DNA from: Longimicrobiales bacterium
Lineage (GTDB): Bacteria; Gemmatimonadota; Gemmatimonadetes; Longimicrobiales; Gaopeijiaceae
Length of the DNA: 64,000 nt
Direction: 5' to 3'
Assembly: GCA_028284495.1 (NCBI GenBank)
Contig: JANQRP010000023.1
Span: 62,001 to 126,000, forward strand
In this document: positions 51,422-60,252 of the stretch, one piece after another
Layout of the letters: each line of letters starts with the position of its first letter
Position numbering within the stretch: position 1 is the first letter of the stretch
Translations under genes and position numbers: made by a program
The notes under the pieces: model-generated
Database searches by the model: none
Told to the model about the DNA's origin: nothing
Seen by the model: the letters and a program-made list of their open reading frames with translations, nothing else

Positions 51422-53089
51422 ATGCCGTCCACATTCGCGGATTCGAACGGGTCGGAGGCGGGCGCCGCCACGAAGATCCTCCTCGTGGGCATGGAGAGCA
51501 CGGGGAAGACGCAGCTCGTGCGCTCCCTCACCGGAAAGTCCGGGGAGAGTGGGCGCTTCCGGGGCACGACACTCGCGTGTGAAGCCTACGCCACCGACGG
51601 GCGGATCTTCATCGACAGTCCCGGCATCCTGCGCAGTCTGGACAGCGAGTCGACACGCACGGCGTTGAAGGCGCTGGTGGAGGAGGATGCCGACGTCCTG
51701 CTCGTCCTCAACGCCCGACACCTCGACACGCAGGTCCCGGAGCTCCTGCCGCTTGTCCAGGGGAAGCGGGGCGCGATCGTCCTGACGCACTGGGACAAGG
51801 CGGGGACACATCTCGGCGCGAGCGAGGCGGTCGCGCTGCTCGGTCCCGGGGTCATCGCCCTCGACGCCCGCTCCGTAGACGACGAGGAGGCGGCCGCACT
51901 CCTTGCGGCGCTCGACGACCCGCGCACCTTCCCGGCGGAGCTTCCCCCGCTTCCCGCCCTGCGGGAGGCGGAGGTGTGGGACCCCTTCACCCTGCCGCTC
52001 GTCGGGCCGCTGCTGGCGCTGACGCTGCTCTTCGCCCCCGCCTGGTTCGCGGTCACCGGCGCGATCGCGGTGGCCGATGCGCTGTACGACCCGCTGTACG
52101 GTCTGCTCGACCCCATCCTCGGCTGGTTCGATGCCCAGCATCCCTGGGTGAACGCGATACTGGCAGGAGACTACGGGTTCGTCGCGATGTTCCCCTTTCT
52201 GATCCTGTACGCTCTGCCGACCGTGCTGGTATTCGCGCTTTTCCTCTCCCTCCTCAAGACGAGCGGCCTGGTCGATCGTCTCACCTTCGCGCTGGAGGGA
52301 CTGCTGCGTCCCTTCGGCCTCAGCGGCCGGGACCTCGTGCGAGTGGTCATGGGCTTCGGGTGCAACGTGCCGGCCGTGATCAGCACGCGCGCGTGTGCCT
52401 CCTGCACCCGGGGATCCACGGTCCACGCCATCTCCTTCGGGTCCGCCTGCTCGTACCAGCTCCCCGCCACGCTCGCGGTGTTTGCGGCCGCGGGTCTACC
52501 GGCCCTCGGTCCGGTGTTCCTCGCCTGGCTGGGCGTCACGACCCTCCTCTACGTGCGCTGGACTACGCCGAAGGCTTTCCGGAACAGCCTCAACACGCTG
52601 CAGCTCCCGCGCTCCGAGCCCGTGCAGCTTCCCTCACTGCGCAGCGTATGGATGGAGGCGTGGCACACGCTCCATCAGTTCCTCGTTCTCGCGCTTCCCG
52701 TCTTCTTCGTCATCTGCTTCGTCGCGGCGCTGATGCAGGTCGCCGGGGTGCTGGACCTGCTGGCCGCGGCGACCGCGCCCCTGATGGCGTTGTTCAACCT
52801 CCCGGGCGACGCCTCCGTCGCGGTGATTCTGGGATCGATCCGCAAGGACGGGCTCGCGATCGCGCTGCTGGACTCGGACTGGGCGGCCCTCAAGGTCACG
52901 CTGACCACGCCGGTTCAGGTGCTGACGGCGGTGTACCTCGCCGGGGTTCTGCTCCCCTGCCTCGTCACGCTCTGGACCATCGCGCGCGAGTTCACGGTGA
53001 CCTGGGCCGCGAGGCTCTGCGTCCGCCAGGTCGTGGCGGCGACGGTCTTCTCGCTGGTCCTCGCCTGGGGCGGGGCGCTCCTGATCTGA
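51422..53089 (+). CDS. feoB: short FeoB-like ferrous iron transporter
   Basis: 555 residues against about 700-800 for typical FeoB. The N-terminal G domain has G1 GMESTGKT (23-30), a G2-like RGTT, G3 DSPG (65-68) and an altered G4, THWD (122-125, normally NxxD). The spacer domain is reduced. The membrane half has the FeoB Gate hallmark VVMGFGCNVPAVISTRAC with nearby Cys (CASCTRGS), and a second nucleoside-recognition segment, LFNLPGDASVAVILGSIRKDG. No feoA or feoC is adjacent. It probably imports a divalent metal; Fe(II) is the default. The upstream 8-4-8 box supports metal control. Confidence 0.82.
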   Translation: MPSTFADSNGSEAGAATKILLVGMESTGKTQLVRSLTGKSGESGRFRGTTLACEAYATDGRIFIDSPGILRSLDSESTRTALKALVEEDADVLLVLNARHLDTQVPELLPLVQGKRGAIVLTHWDKAGTHLGASEAVALLGPGVIALDARSVDDEEAAALLAALDDPRTFPAELPPLPALREAEVWDPFTLPLVGPLLALTLLFAPAWFAVTGAIAVADALYDPLYGLLDPILGWFDAQHPWVNAILAGDYGFVAMFPFLILYALPTVLVFALFLSLLKTSGLVDRLTFALEGLLRPFGLSGRDLVRVVMGFGCNVPAVISTRACASCTRGSTVHAISFGSACSYQLPATLAVFAAAGLPALGPVFLAWLGVTTLLYVRWTTPKAFRNSLNTLQLPRSEPVQLPSLRSVWMEAWHTLHQFLVLALPVFFVICFVAALMQVAGVLDLLAAATAPLMALFNLPGDASVAVILGSIRKDGLAIALLDSDWAALKVTLTTPVQVLTAVYLAGVLLPCLVTLWTIAREFTVTWAARLCVRQVVAATVFSLVLAWGGALLI

Positions 53090-53118
53090 CCGGGTACTCG
53101 GCTCGGGTGGGCAGGCTC

Positions 53119-53673
53119 CTACTTCGGCCGGAACGCGACGACCCGATCCCCGTCGGTCTCTAGATACGGGCCGTTGATCAGGTCGATGCAGTAGGGGATC
53201 GCCGGGAACACCGCGTCGAGGCACTCGGCGATCGCCTTCGGCTTGCCCGGCAGATTCACGATGAGGCTGCTCCCGCGAACGCCGGCGGTCTGCCGGGAGA
53301 GGATCGCCGTCGGGACGTACTCGAGCGAGACCTCACGCATCAGCTCCCCGAACCCCGGCAGGAGCTTCTCGCACACCGCTTCCGTCGCTTCGGGCGTGAC
53401 GTCGCGCACGGCCGGTCCGGTGCCTCCCGTGGTCACGATGAGCCCGCACCCCAGGTCGCAGAGTTCGACGAGCGTCCGTTCGATGACCCCACCGTCGTCG
53501 GGTACGACCCGCGCCTCCGCCTCCCAGGGGCTCGTCAGAACGTCGGCCAGAAATGCGTGGATCGCGGGCCCGCCCCGGTCCTCGTACTCGCCCCGGCTCG
53601 CGCGGTCGGAAACCGTGACGATGCCGATCTTCGCGGTCGGCTGGTCCCCGGCCTCGGTCGATGGTCGATTCAT
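53119..53673 (-). CDS. mog: MogA/MoaB-family molybdopterin adenylyltransferase
   Basis: A 184-residue protein of molybdenum cofactor synthesis that adenylylates molybdopterin or is its MoaB relative. It opens with KIGIVTVSDRASRGEYEDRGGPAI, carries the family motif IVTTGGTGPAVRDVTPEATEAV and ends with VNLPGKPKAIAECLDAVFPAIPYCIDLI. All conserved positions are present and the length is normal for MogA. No other Mo-cofactor gene is nearby. It is convergent with the FeoB gene, with 29 bp between stops. Confidence 0.9.
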   Translation of the reverse strand: MNRPSTEAGDQPTAKIGIVTVSDRASRGEYEDRGGPAIHAFLADVLTSPWEAEARVVPDDGGVIERTLVELCDLGCGLIVTTGGTGPAVRDVTPEATEAVCEKLLPGFGELMREVSLEYVPTAILSRQTAGVRGSSLIVNLPGKPKAIAECLDAVFPAIPYCIDLINGPYLETDGDRVVAFRPK

Positions 53674-53880
53674 CAGCAGCCTGCTGCTGCAACGGATAGC
53701 GGATCACCCATGTGAATGAGGATACACTCTCAACACTGGCCGCCCCACCCCCGTCCGCCGTCGCCTCGCTCCCGTCTTGCATGTGATCGCGTCCGGCACC
53801 TAGGCTGGCGCGATCCATCCGTCACACTCGACCGCCCCGTCTCTGCGCCGCACCGGCTCTCCGTCCCCGACCCGCACACC
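53674..53880. other. intergenic region between mog and the VPS10-type gene
   Basis: 207 bp of divergent promoter DNA. The only AT-richer part is about 53700-53730 (GTGAATGAGGATACACTCTC). I see no copy of the recurring operators and no clear -35/-10 pair. Confidence 0.35.
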
Positions 53881-56800
53881 ATGTCCCGAACCGTCCGCAT
53901 CATCCCCGCCCGCATCGCCCTGTGCGCTGCTCTCATCCCGTTCGCGCTCCCGGCAGCGCCCCTGGCTGCCCAGGAGCGGGCCGCGAACGCGACGGTCCAC
54001 CCGGACCTCCTGTCGACGCTCGAGTACCGCTCGGTGGGCCCGTCCCGAGGAGGCCGCTCGACGGCGGTCAGCGGGTTCGCGGACGACCCCACGCAGTACA
54101 TCATGGGCACCACCGGGGGCGGCGTCTGGATAACGTACGACGCAGGTCAGTCGTGGGAGAACGTCACCGACGACGACCTCGACGTCGGGTCGGTGGGAGC
54201 GGTCGAGGTGGCGCCTGGCGATCCGAACGTGATCTACGTGGGGACCGGCTCCGCGGGTATCCGTGGGAACGTCTCCCAGGGGAGGGGGATGTGGCGTTCC
54301 ACCGACCGCGGGAAGAGCTGGAGCTTCCTCGGCCTCGAGAGGGGGGGGCTGATCGCCAAGGTGCAGGTGGATCCTCGCGACCCGGACGTCGCCTTCGTGG
54401 CGGCGCTCGGAAACGCCTTCGGCAGGAACCCCGAGCGCGGCGTGTACCGCACCCGCGACGGCGGCGCGACCTGGGAGAACGTCCTCTTCGTCGCGGACTC
54501 GGTGGGAGCCGCCGACGTGGTCATGAACCCGAAGAACCCCCGCGAGCTCTACGCGGGGATGTGGCGGGCCGAGCGGAAGCCATGGACACTGCATGATGCG
54601 TCGCGGGACGGCGGCATCTGGAAGACGACCGACGGCGGCGACAGCTGGACGCGGCTGACCGACCCCTCGCAGGACAACGGCCTCCCCGACCAGACGCTCT
54701 TCGGCCGCATCGGTCTTGCGATCTCGCCGGCCAACCCGGAGCGCGTCTGGGCGCTCATCTCGGCACCGGATCCACACGGCGGGATCTGGCGGACGGACGA
54801 CGGGGGCGAGAACTGGCGGAAGGTGACCCGCGACCGACGCTTCCGGCAGCGTCACTGGTACTACTCGCACCTCGAGGCCGACCCGCAGGACGAGAACACC
54901 GTCTACGTCATGAACACGGGGCTATATCGCTCGGTCGACGGCGGCTCCGACTGGGAGTCCATCCGCGTGCCGCACAGCGACGTCCACGACCTCTGGATCC
55001 GGCCCGACGATCCCGAGGCGATGGTCGTGGCGAACGATGGTGGCGCTCAGGTCAGTCTCACCGGAGGACGCAGCTGGACCACCATGAACAACCAGCCGAC
55101 CTCGGAGTTCTACCGGCTGGAGGTGGACAACCAGTTCCCGTATCGGCTCTACGGCGCCCAGCAGGACAACTCCACCATCTCCGTGTCCTCCCGCGGCAAC
55201 GGGTTCGACGAGTCGGACTGGTTCAGCGTCGGTGGTGCCGAAAGCGGCCACATTTCGGTGCACCCGCACCCTGACTCGGCGCACATCGTATGGGCCGGGA
55301 ACTACATCGGGCAGATCGACCGCTCCAACCTCGAGACGGGGGAGCGGCGCAACATGATCATCTATCCGCAGATGGGCGACGGCGTGGCCCCTCGGGATGC
55401 GCTGTACCGGTTTCAGTGGAACGCCCCGATCCTCATGTCGCGGCACGACCCCCAGGTCGTGTACCACGCGTCGCAATACGTCCACCGCACCACGAACGAC
55501 GGCATGTCCTGGGAGACGATCTCGCCCGACCTGACCACGAACAACCCGGATCAGCAGGGGCTCCCCGGCGGTCCGCTCCAGGTCGACCACACCGGGGTCG
55601 AGGTGTACAACACCGTGTTCGTGCTGAGCGAGTCGCCCCACGATGCCGCGGAGCTGTGGGCCGGGTCGGACGACGGCCGGGTGCACATCACACGGAACGG
55701 CGGCGACAGCTGGGCCGAGGTCACGCCGGACGACATGCCGGCGGAGGGGACGGTCAACTCGATCGACCTCTCACGGAACACCCCGGGCCGAGCGGTGATC
55801 GCGGTCTACCGATACAGAGACGACGACTTCCGGCCGTACGTCTTCCTCACCGAGAACTTCGGAGAGAGCTGGCGTCTGCTCACCAACGGGGAGAACGGGA
55901 TCCCGGCCGATCATCCGGTTCGTGTGGTTCGGGAGGATCCGGATCGCGAGGGACTGCTCTACGCCGGGACGGAGTTCGGGATGTTCGTCTCCTTCGACGA
56001 AGGCGAGAACTGGCAGTCGCTCCAGCTGAATCTCCCGCGCACGCCGATCACGGACCTGCGCGTGCATGAGAAGGACCTCGTGGTCTCCACTCAGGGCCGC
56101 TCCTTCTGGATCCTGGACGACGTCACCCTGCTCCATGACGTGCGGGACGAGCTCCAGGCCGAGGCGCTTCACGTCATTCCGCCGCGCGATGCGATTCTCG
56201 GACGGGGGGGGCGCGCGGTCGAGATGACCTACTGGGTCGGGGACGCTCCGGAGCGCGTCCGGATCGAGGTCGTCGATCCGTCGGGCACGGTGATCCGCGA
56301 GTTTGCCGGGAGGGTCGAGCGAGACGAGGACGAGGGGGAGGGCGAAGACGAGGAGGAGTCGGAGGATCGGCCCGCGGACGAGGAGGACGAGGAGGAGGCC
56401 GGCCAGATGCGCGGTGAGCAGCCTCGGGACGCGAACCTCGAGGAAGAGCGACTGAGCGTGTCCGCCGGGATGAACCGGTGGACGTGGAACCTCCGCTACC
56501 CCGGGCCCGACGTGATCTCGTCGGCGCAGTTCTCGCTCGCCAGTACGGGCGGGGCCGCTGCACCTCCCGGGCGCTACATGGTGCGGGTCACGGCCGGCGA
56601 CGTGGTCGAGGACGTCCCTGTGGAGGTCACGCTCAATCCGGGCATACCGTCTGTGACGACGGCGGACATGGCCGCCCAGCACGCGCTCACGATGCAGGCG
56701 CGGGACCGTCTCACCGAGGTCCACGACGCGATTCGGGAGATCCGCTCCATCCGGGATCAGACGGCGGACTTCGTGAGCCGAGCCCGGGACGGCGAGTACG

Positions 56801-57138
56801 ACGACGACGCGGTCGATCTGCTCGAGGAGCTGGCCGACTCGCTCGGAGACCGGCTCACCGAGATCGAGGACTCGCTCATCCAGACGAAGAGCGAATCGGG
56901 GCAGGATCCGATCAACTTCCCGCCGAGGCTCGACGATCAGCTCGCGTACCTGTACAGCCACGTCAACGGATCGTACGGGCGCCCCACGGACGGGGCGTAC
57001 CAGCGATACGACGACCTCGTGACCGAAACCCAACCCTTCCTGGACCGACTGGAGGCACTGGTCGCCGACGACGTGGCGGCGTTCAACGAGGCCCTCGCCG
57101 ATGCGGGAATCGGCGCGGTCGTGACACGGCGGCGGTAG
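53881..57138 (+). CDS. secreted VPS10/BNR-repeat (sortilin-like beta-propeller) protein
   Basis: 1085 residues with a signal peptide ending PLAAQE. Repeated BNR/Asp-box-like blocks form a beta-propeller: GGGVWITYDAGQSWENV, GMWRSTDRGKSWSFLG, GVYRTRDGGATWENV, GIWKTTDGGDSWTRL, GIWRTDDGGENWRKV and others. A very acidic linker at about 813-850 (runs of Glu/Asp) is followed by an FNIII-like segment and a helical C-terminus. This family is often labelled glycosyl hydrolase or WD40/YVTN, but catalysis is unproven. The ATG at 53881 is chosen because the signal peptide starts there. A LysR gene follows 14 bp later. Confidence 0.85.
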   Translation: MSRTVRIIPARIALCAALIPFALPAAPLAAQERAANATVHPDLLSTLEYRSVGPSRGGRSTAVSGFADDPTQYIMGTTGGGVWITYDAGQSWENVTDDDLDVGSVGAVEVAPGDPNVIYVGTGSAGIRGNVSQGRGMWRSTDRGKSWSFLGLERGGLIAKVQVDPRDPDVAFVAALGNAFGRNPERGVYRTRDGGATWENVLFVADSVGAADVVMNPKNPRELYAGMWRAERKPWTLHDASRDGGIWKTTDGGDSWTRLTDPSQDNGLPDQTLFGRIGLAISPANPERVWALISAPDPHGGIWRTDDGGENWRKVTRDRRFRQRHWYYSHLEADPQDENTVYVMNTGLYRSVDGGSDWESIRVPHSDVHDLWIRPDDPEAMVVANDGGAQVSLTGGRSWTTMNNQPTSEFYRLEVDNQFPYRLYGAQQDNSTISVSSRGNGFDESDWFSVGGAESGHISVHPHPDSAHIVWAGNYIGQIDRSNLETGERRNMIIYPQMGDGVAPRDALYRFQWNAPILMSRHDPQVVYHASQYVHRTTNDGMSWETISPDLTTNNPDQQGLPGGPLQVDHTGVEVYNTVFVLSESPHDAAELWAGSDDGRVHITRNGGDSWAEVTPDDMPAEGTVNSIDLSRNTPGRAVIAVYRYRDDDFRPYVFLTENFGESWRLLTNGENGIPADHPVRVVREDPDREGLLYAGTEFGMFVSFDEGENWQSLQLNLPRTPITDLRVHEKDLVVSTQGRSFWILDDVTLLHDVRDELQAEALHVIPPRDAILGRGGRAVEMTYWVGDAPERVRIEVVDPSGTVIREFAGRVERDEDEGEGEDEEESEDRPADEEDEEEAGQMRGEQPRDANLEEERLSVSAGMNRWTWNLRYPGPDVISSAQFSLASTGGAAAPPGRYMVRVTAGDVVEDVPVEVTLNPGIPSVTTADMAAQHALTMQARDRLTEVHDAIREIRSIRDQTADFVSRARDGEYDDDAVDLLEELADSLGDRLTEIEDSLIQTKSESGQDPINFPPRLDDQLAYLYSHVNGSYGRPTDGAYQRYDDLVTETQPFLDRLEALVADDVAAFNEALADAGIGAVVTRRR

Positions 57139-57152
57139 CCCGCCGCCCGCCG

Positions 57153-58064
57153 ATGTCACGACTCAACTACCGGCACCTCTGGTACTTCTGGCACGTCGCC
57201 CGCGAGGGGGGCATGACGGCGGCGGCGCGCGTCCTTCACGTGAGTCAGCCGACGGTCAGCGCTCAGATCCGCAAGCTCGAGAAGAAGGTGGGCGAGAAGC
57301 TCTTCCGACGCGCCGGGCGATCGATCGAACTGACGGATGTCGGCCGCATCGTGTTCCGGTACGCGGACGAGATGTTCACCCTCGGTGAGGACCTCGAGGA
57401 GGCTCTGCGGAACCTCGACGGTCAGACGCCGCTCCGGCTCATGGTCGGAATCGTGGAGGCGTTCCCGAAGGTCCTGGCCCACCACATCGTCACGCCGGCG
57501 CTCGAGGCGTTCCCGCACCTCCACCTCGAGGTATTCACGGCTCCACCCGACCGCCTGTTCGGCCGCCTGGCCGTGCACGATCTCGATCTGGTCATCTCGG
57601 ACGGGCCGCTCCCGACGACGGTCGACGTTCAGGCGTACAACCACCGCCTGGGCAGCTCCTCCGTGTCGATCATGGCCACTCCCACCTTCGCTCGGGAGTA
57701 CGCTGAACGGGAGTTTCCGGCCTGTCTCGACGGAGCACCCTTCCTGCTGCCCGCCGAGGACGCCGCTCTGAGGCGCGAGTTGCGTCGCTGGTTCGCCGAC
57801 GAGGGGGTCCGGCCTCGCGTCGTCGCCGAGGTTCAGGACAGTGCCATCCTGCAGGTGTTCGCGTGGGAGGGGGCCGGGATGTGCGCGGTTCCCACGGCAG
57901 TCGCCGCCGAGGTCGGCCGAATGTACGAACTCGAGACGCTGTGGGTGCTTCCCGACGTCACGGAGACGTTCTGGGCGATCTCCGTCGAGCGACGCATCCG
58001 AAATCCGGCCGCCGCCCGAATCCGGGAGGCGGCGCGAGACGAGCTGCTCCTCGCCGGAGGCTGA
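57153..58064 (+). CDS. LysR-family transcriptional regulator, NhaR-like
   Basis: A 303-residue regulator. The N-terminal helix-turn-helix LNYRHLWYFWHVAREGGMTAAARVLHVSQPTVSAQIRKLEKKVGEKLFRRAGRSIELT matches the NhaR subgroup, whose E. coli member responds to sodium. The effector domain has LMVGIVEAFPKVLAHHIV and LVISDGPLP. It lies between the VPS10 gene and a secreted carbonic anhydrase-like gene, whose promoter carries palindromes and a tandem direct repeat. Control of that gene, perhaps in response to ion or pH balance, is an inference. Confidence 0.88.
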   Translation: MSRLNYRHLWYFWHVAREGGMTAAARVLHVSQPTVSAQIRKLEKKVGEKLFRRAGRSIELTDVGRIVFRYADEMFTLGEDLEEALRNLDGQTPLRLMVGIVEAFPKVLAHHIVTPALEAFPHLHLEVFTAPPDRLFGRLAVHDLDLVISDGPLPTTVDVQAYNHRLGSSSVSIMATPTFAREYAEREFPACLDGAPFLLPAEDAALRRELRRWFADEGVRPRVVAEVQDSAILQVFAWEGAGMCAVPTAVAAEVGRMYELETLWVLPDVTETFWAISVERRIRNPAAARIREAARDELLLAGG

Positions 58065-58094
58065 TCTCACGAGTGGCCCCACAGGCCTGAAACG

Positions 58095-58110
58095 TATCGA
58101 ACTATCGATA
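58095..58110. promoter_or_regulatory. TATCGA-ACTA-TCGATA palindrome
   Basis: Perfect 6-bp arms with a 4-bp spacer, 30 bp after the LysR-type gene and within the AT-rich promoter region of the secreted carbonic anhydrase-like gene. It is a candidate LysR-type binding site (T-N11-A-like dyad). Confidence 0.45.
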
Positions 58111-58116
58111 GAAAAA

Positions 58117-58146
58117 AGCGATGTCTTGCATAGAGAGCGATGTCTT
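58117..58146. repeat. tandem direct repeat AGCGATGTCTT, 19-bp period
   Basis: AGCGATGTCTT at 58117-58127 and again at 58136-58146, a 19-bp start-to-start spacing, about two helical turns. It follows the TATCGA palindrome and precedes a CAATCA-N7-TGATTG dyad at 58181-58199 and a CCCGCCG/CGGCGGG stem at 58213-58237 in the presumed leader. Confidence 0.5.
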
Positions 58147-58276
58147 CATGCATGAATCACTCCGTTGTAGACTACGTGTCCAATCATGCTCTGTGATTGA
58201 GTTGTACACGCCCCCGCCGCAGACGGCCGACGGCGGGTAACCGATCTCGACGATACCAACGCACTGGAGTCTACTC

Positions 58277-58834
58277 ATGAAGCTCAGGGTCACCAGCGTG
58301 GTCGCAGTCGCGGCTCTCGCCCTCAGCACGCTCGCCTTCACCGACACCTCGGAGACCCTCGATGTCGCGCCGGTGTCTCCCACCGAAGCTCAGGTGCTCG
58401 ACGCGCAGCAGGCGTGGGGCCAGGGCATCGTGGAGATCGCCAGGACGCACGCCTCCGGCGGCGACTACGAGGCGCGCGCCGCGGAGCACATCAACACCCT
58501 CTACGCGTACGGGAAGACCGACGTGATGTTCAAGCCGACGCTGGCCGCTCAGGACCAGTTCCGGGAGACCTTCGACGAGGCCCTGTCGTACTTCATCGGG
58601 GCCGAGGGCACCGAGGACGGCGGGTTCGCCATCAAGGGCTGGACGAACGTCCGGTGGGAGAACAACGCGGTCTACACCGACGGCGACTCGGCGATGGCGA
58701 TGGGCAACTACTACTTCACCGGACCGGACGGTACGGAGACGAAGGTCGAATACACCTTCGGCTACGTCCTCGACGCGAATGGGGAGCTCAGGATCAACCT
58801 CCACCACTCGTCGCTGCCGTACAGCGGTAGCTGA
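58277..58834 (+). CDS. secreted iota-class carbonic anhydrase-like protein (COG4337)
   Basis: 185 residues with a signal peptide of about 20 residues (VAVAALALSTLA). The body matches the SnoaL/CaMKII-association-like fold of the COG4337 family, members of which were shown to be iota-class carbonic anhydrases: LYAYGKTDVMFKPTLAAQDQFRETFDEALSYFIG, TKVEYTFGYVL and the diagnostic C-terminal HHSSLPY (176-182). Related proteins are often mislabelled phosphoribosyl-AMP cyclohydrolase. It would interconvert CO2 and bicarbonate in the periplasm. It has its own complex promoter region and a strong terminator. The class assignment rests on motif recognition and is not proof of activity. Confidence 0.75.
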   Translation: MKLRVTSVVAVAALALSTLAFTDTSETLDVAPVSPTEAQVLDAQQAWGQGIVEIARTHASGGDYEARAAEHINTLYAYGKTDVMFKPTLAAQDQFRETFDEALSYFIGAEGTEDGGFAIKGWTNVRWENNAVYTDGDSAMAMGNYYFTGPDGTETKVEYTFGYVLDANGELRINLHHSSLPYSGS

Positions 58835-58877
58835 GGGACCGTAGACGGGAGCTCGCCGAGCGGGCTTCTCGCACATC

Positions 58878-58920
58878 GAGCGGGCATCCGGGCTTCCCGG
58901 GTGTCCGCTCTTGTGTTGTG
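58878..58920 (+). terminator. strong hairpin plus T-rich tail after the carbonic anhydrase-like gene
   Basis: A stem of about 15 bp (58878-58892 pairing with 58896-58910, two G-T wobbles) closes a CTT loop and is followed by TTGTGTTGTG. It lies 44 bp after the stop codon and before a convergent gene, so it probably acts as an intrinsic terminator. Confidence 0.7.
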
Positions 58921-58954
58921 GACGGGTGCCACCCGGACGCCGACCCCGCAGGCG

Positions 58955-60193
58955 TCAGGCGGAGCGGGTCGCGACCGCCGCCGGACGGGAGCGCTCCGCC
59001 ACGACGGCGAGCACGTCGCCGGCGCGCCGGGCGCCGGCGAGGTTCCGGGCCGTCGGACCCAGCTCCAGCTCCGCCAGCGGCCCCATGACGTGAAGGCCGG
59101 GGGCCCACTGCAGAGCGACATCGGGCACCGGGGTGCCGCACCGGGCGACCGGAAGACCGAGTCGTGCTCCCACGGCGCGGATCCACGGGGGGGACGAGGC
59201 GTCCGCGTCGTACCCTGTGGCCAGCAGCAGGCGCTGAACACGGAGACGTTCCGGGACTGCCGCTTCGTCGCGATCCGCGCGCTCGACGACCACATCGATT
59301 CCGCCGTCGACGACAGTCGCGGAACGCACGCTCCCCCTACAGGTCGCGAGTTCACGCCGGCTCGCCGCCGCACGAAGCGCGTGGAGCGCGTCCGACGTGA
59401 TCGATCCCACATGCCGGGCGTCGGAGATTATCGCGCGGCGTCGGTTCGGCGAGGGCTCGGCCTGGAAGCCTCGCATCAGCTTGGGGCCCAGCCACCCCGG
59501 TTCCGTGTCGAAGCGGTGGACACGCGCGATGTGGCGCGACAGCAGCGTGACCTCGACGTCGGGGCTCGCGAGCGAAACGGCCGCCTGGACCGCGCTGAGC
59601 CCGCCGCCCACCACGAGCGTGGTCTTCCCGGCGACCGGTGCGCGAGCAGGATCGAGCACATGTGACACGTACGGAGTCCCGCGGGGCGCCCACCCCGGCC
59701 ACCGCACGCGGGAGGACGAGCCCAGGGCAAGGACCACGCGCCGCGCGTCCAGTGCTCCGCGGTCGGTCTCGACGCGCCAGCCGTGGGCGATCCGCGAGAT
59801 CGAGTACGCGCGTCCCCGGGTCCAACCGCGATCGAGGCCCGAGGCGTCGAACACTCGACGCGCGTGCGCGCCGAACAGGTCGAGCGAGGGCCGCCGATAC
59901 CGGCCCTTGAGTGCCGAACCTCGGAGTGCAGACCCTCCGAGTGCCGAGCCTGGGCGCCCCGACGCCCATTCCCGGGCGAAGTCCGCGAGCTCGAGCGCCG
60001 TCCTGCCGATGTGGTGCACCACCGGCGAGCGCAGATGCGTCATCCCCAGGGCGCGGGTCACCGCGTCCCACTCGTGGAACGGCGATTCGTGAGGGTCAAG
60101 GATCGCGACGCGCACTCCGCTCCAGGACGCCGCCACGCGGACACCCGCATGCACGCCGTGCGGACCCCCTCCGATGACCAGCCAGTCGAGCAC
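58955..60193 (-). CDS. FAD/NAD(P)-binding oxidoreductase (flavin monooxygenase-like)
   Basis: A 412-residue flavoprotein. The N-terminal FAD site is LVIGGGPHGVHAG, followed by DPHESPFHEWDAVTRALGMTHLRSPVVHHI, a segment seen in lysine/ornithine N-monooxygenase-like and CzcO-like proteins. A second Rossmann motif, LVVGGGLSAVQAAVSL, sits in mid-protein, and a C-terminal LLATGYDAD (ATGY) is typical of flavin monooxygenases. The GTG at 60193 has AGGGAG upstream and fits the family start; a longer ATG at 60271 would overlap the operator. It is divergent from the COG0523 GTPase, sharing an 8-4-8 box. A role in metallophore hydroxylation or metal redox chemistry is possible. Confidence 0.75.
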   Translation of the reverse strand: MLDWLVIGGGPHGVHAGVRVAASWSGVRVAILDPHESPFHEWDAVTRALGMTHLRSPVVHHIGRTALELADFAREWASGRPGSALGGSALRGSALKGRYRRPSLDLFGAHARRVFDASGLDRGWTRGRAYSISRIAHGWRVETDRGALDARRVVLALGSSSRVRWPGWAPRGTPYVSHVLDPARAPVAGKTTLVVGGGLSAVQAAVSLASPDVEVTLLSRHIARVHRFDTEPGWLGPKLMRGFQAEPSPNRRRAIISDARHVGSITSDALHALRAAASRRELATCRGSVRSATVVDGGIDVVVERADRDEAAVPERLRVQRLLLATGYDADASSPPWIRAVGARLGLPVARCGTPVPDVALQWAPGLHVMGPLAELELGPTARNLAGARRAGDVLAVVAERSRPAAVATRSA

Positions 60194-60252
60194 TGTCTTC
60201 GCTCCCTCGGGGCGCGAGCCCCCACGCACGATGAAGATGCGGCTTGTTCGAC

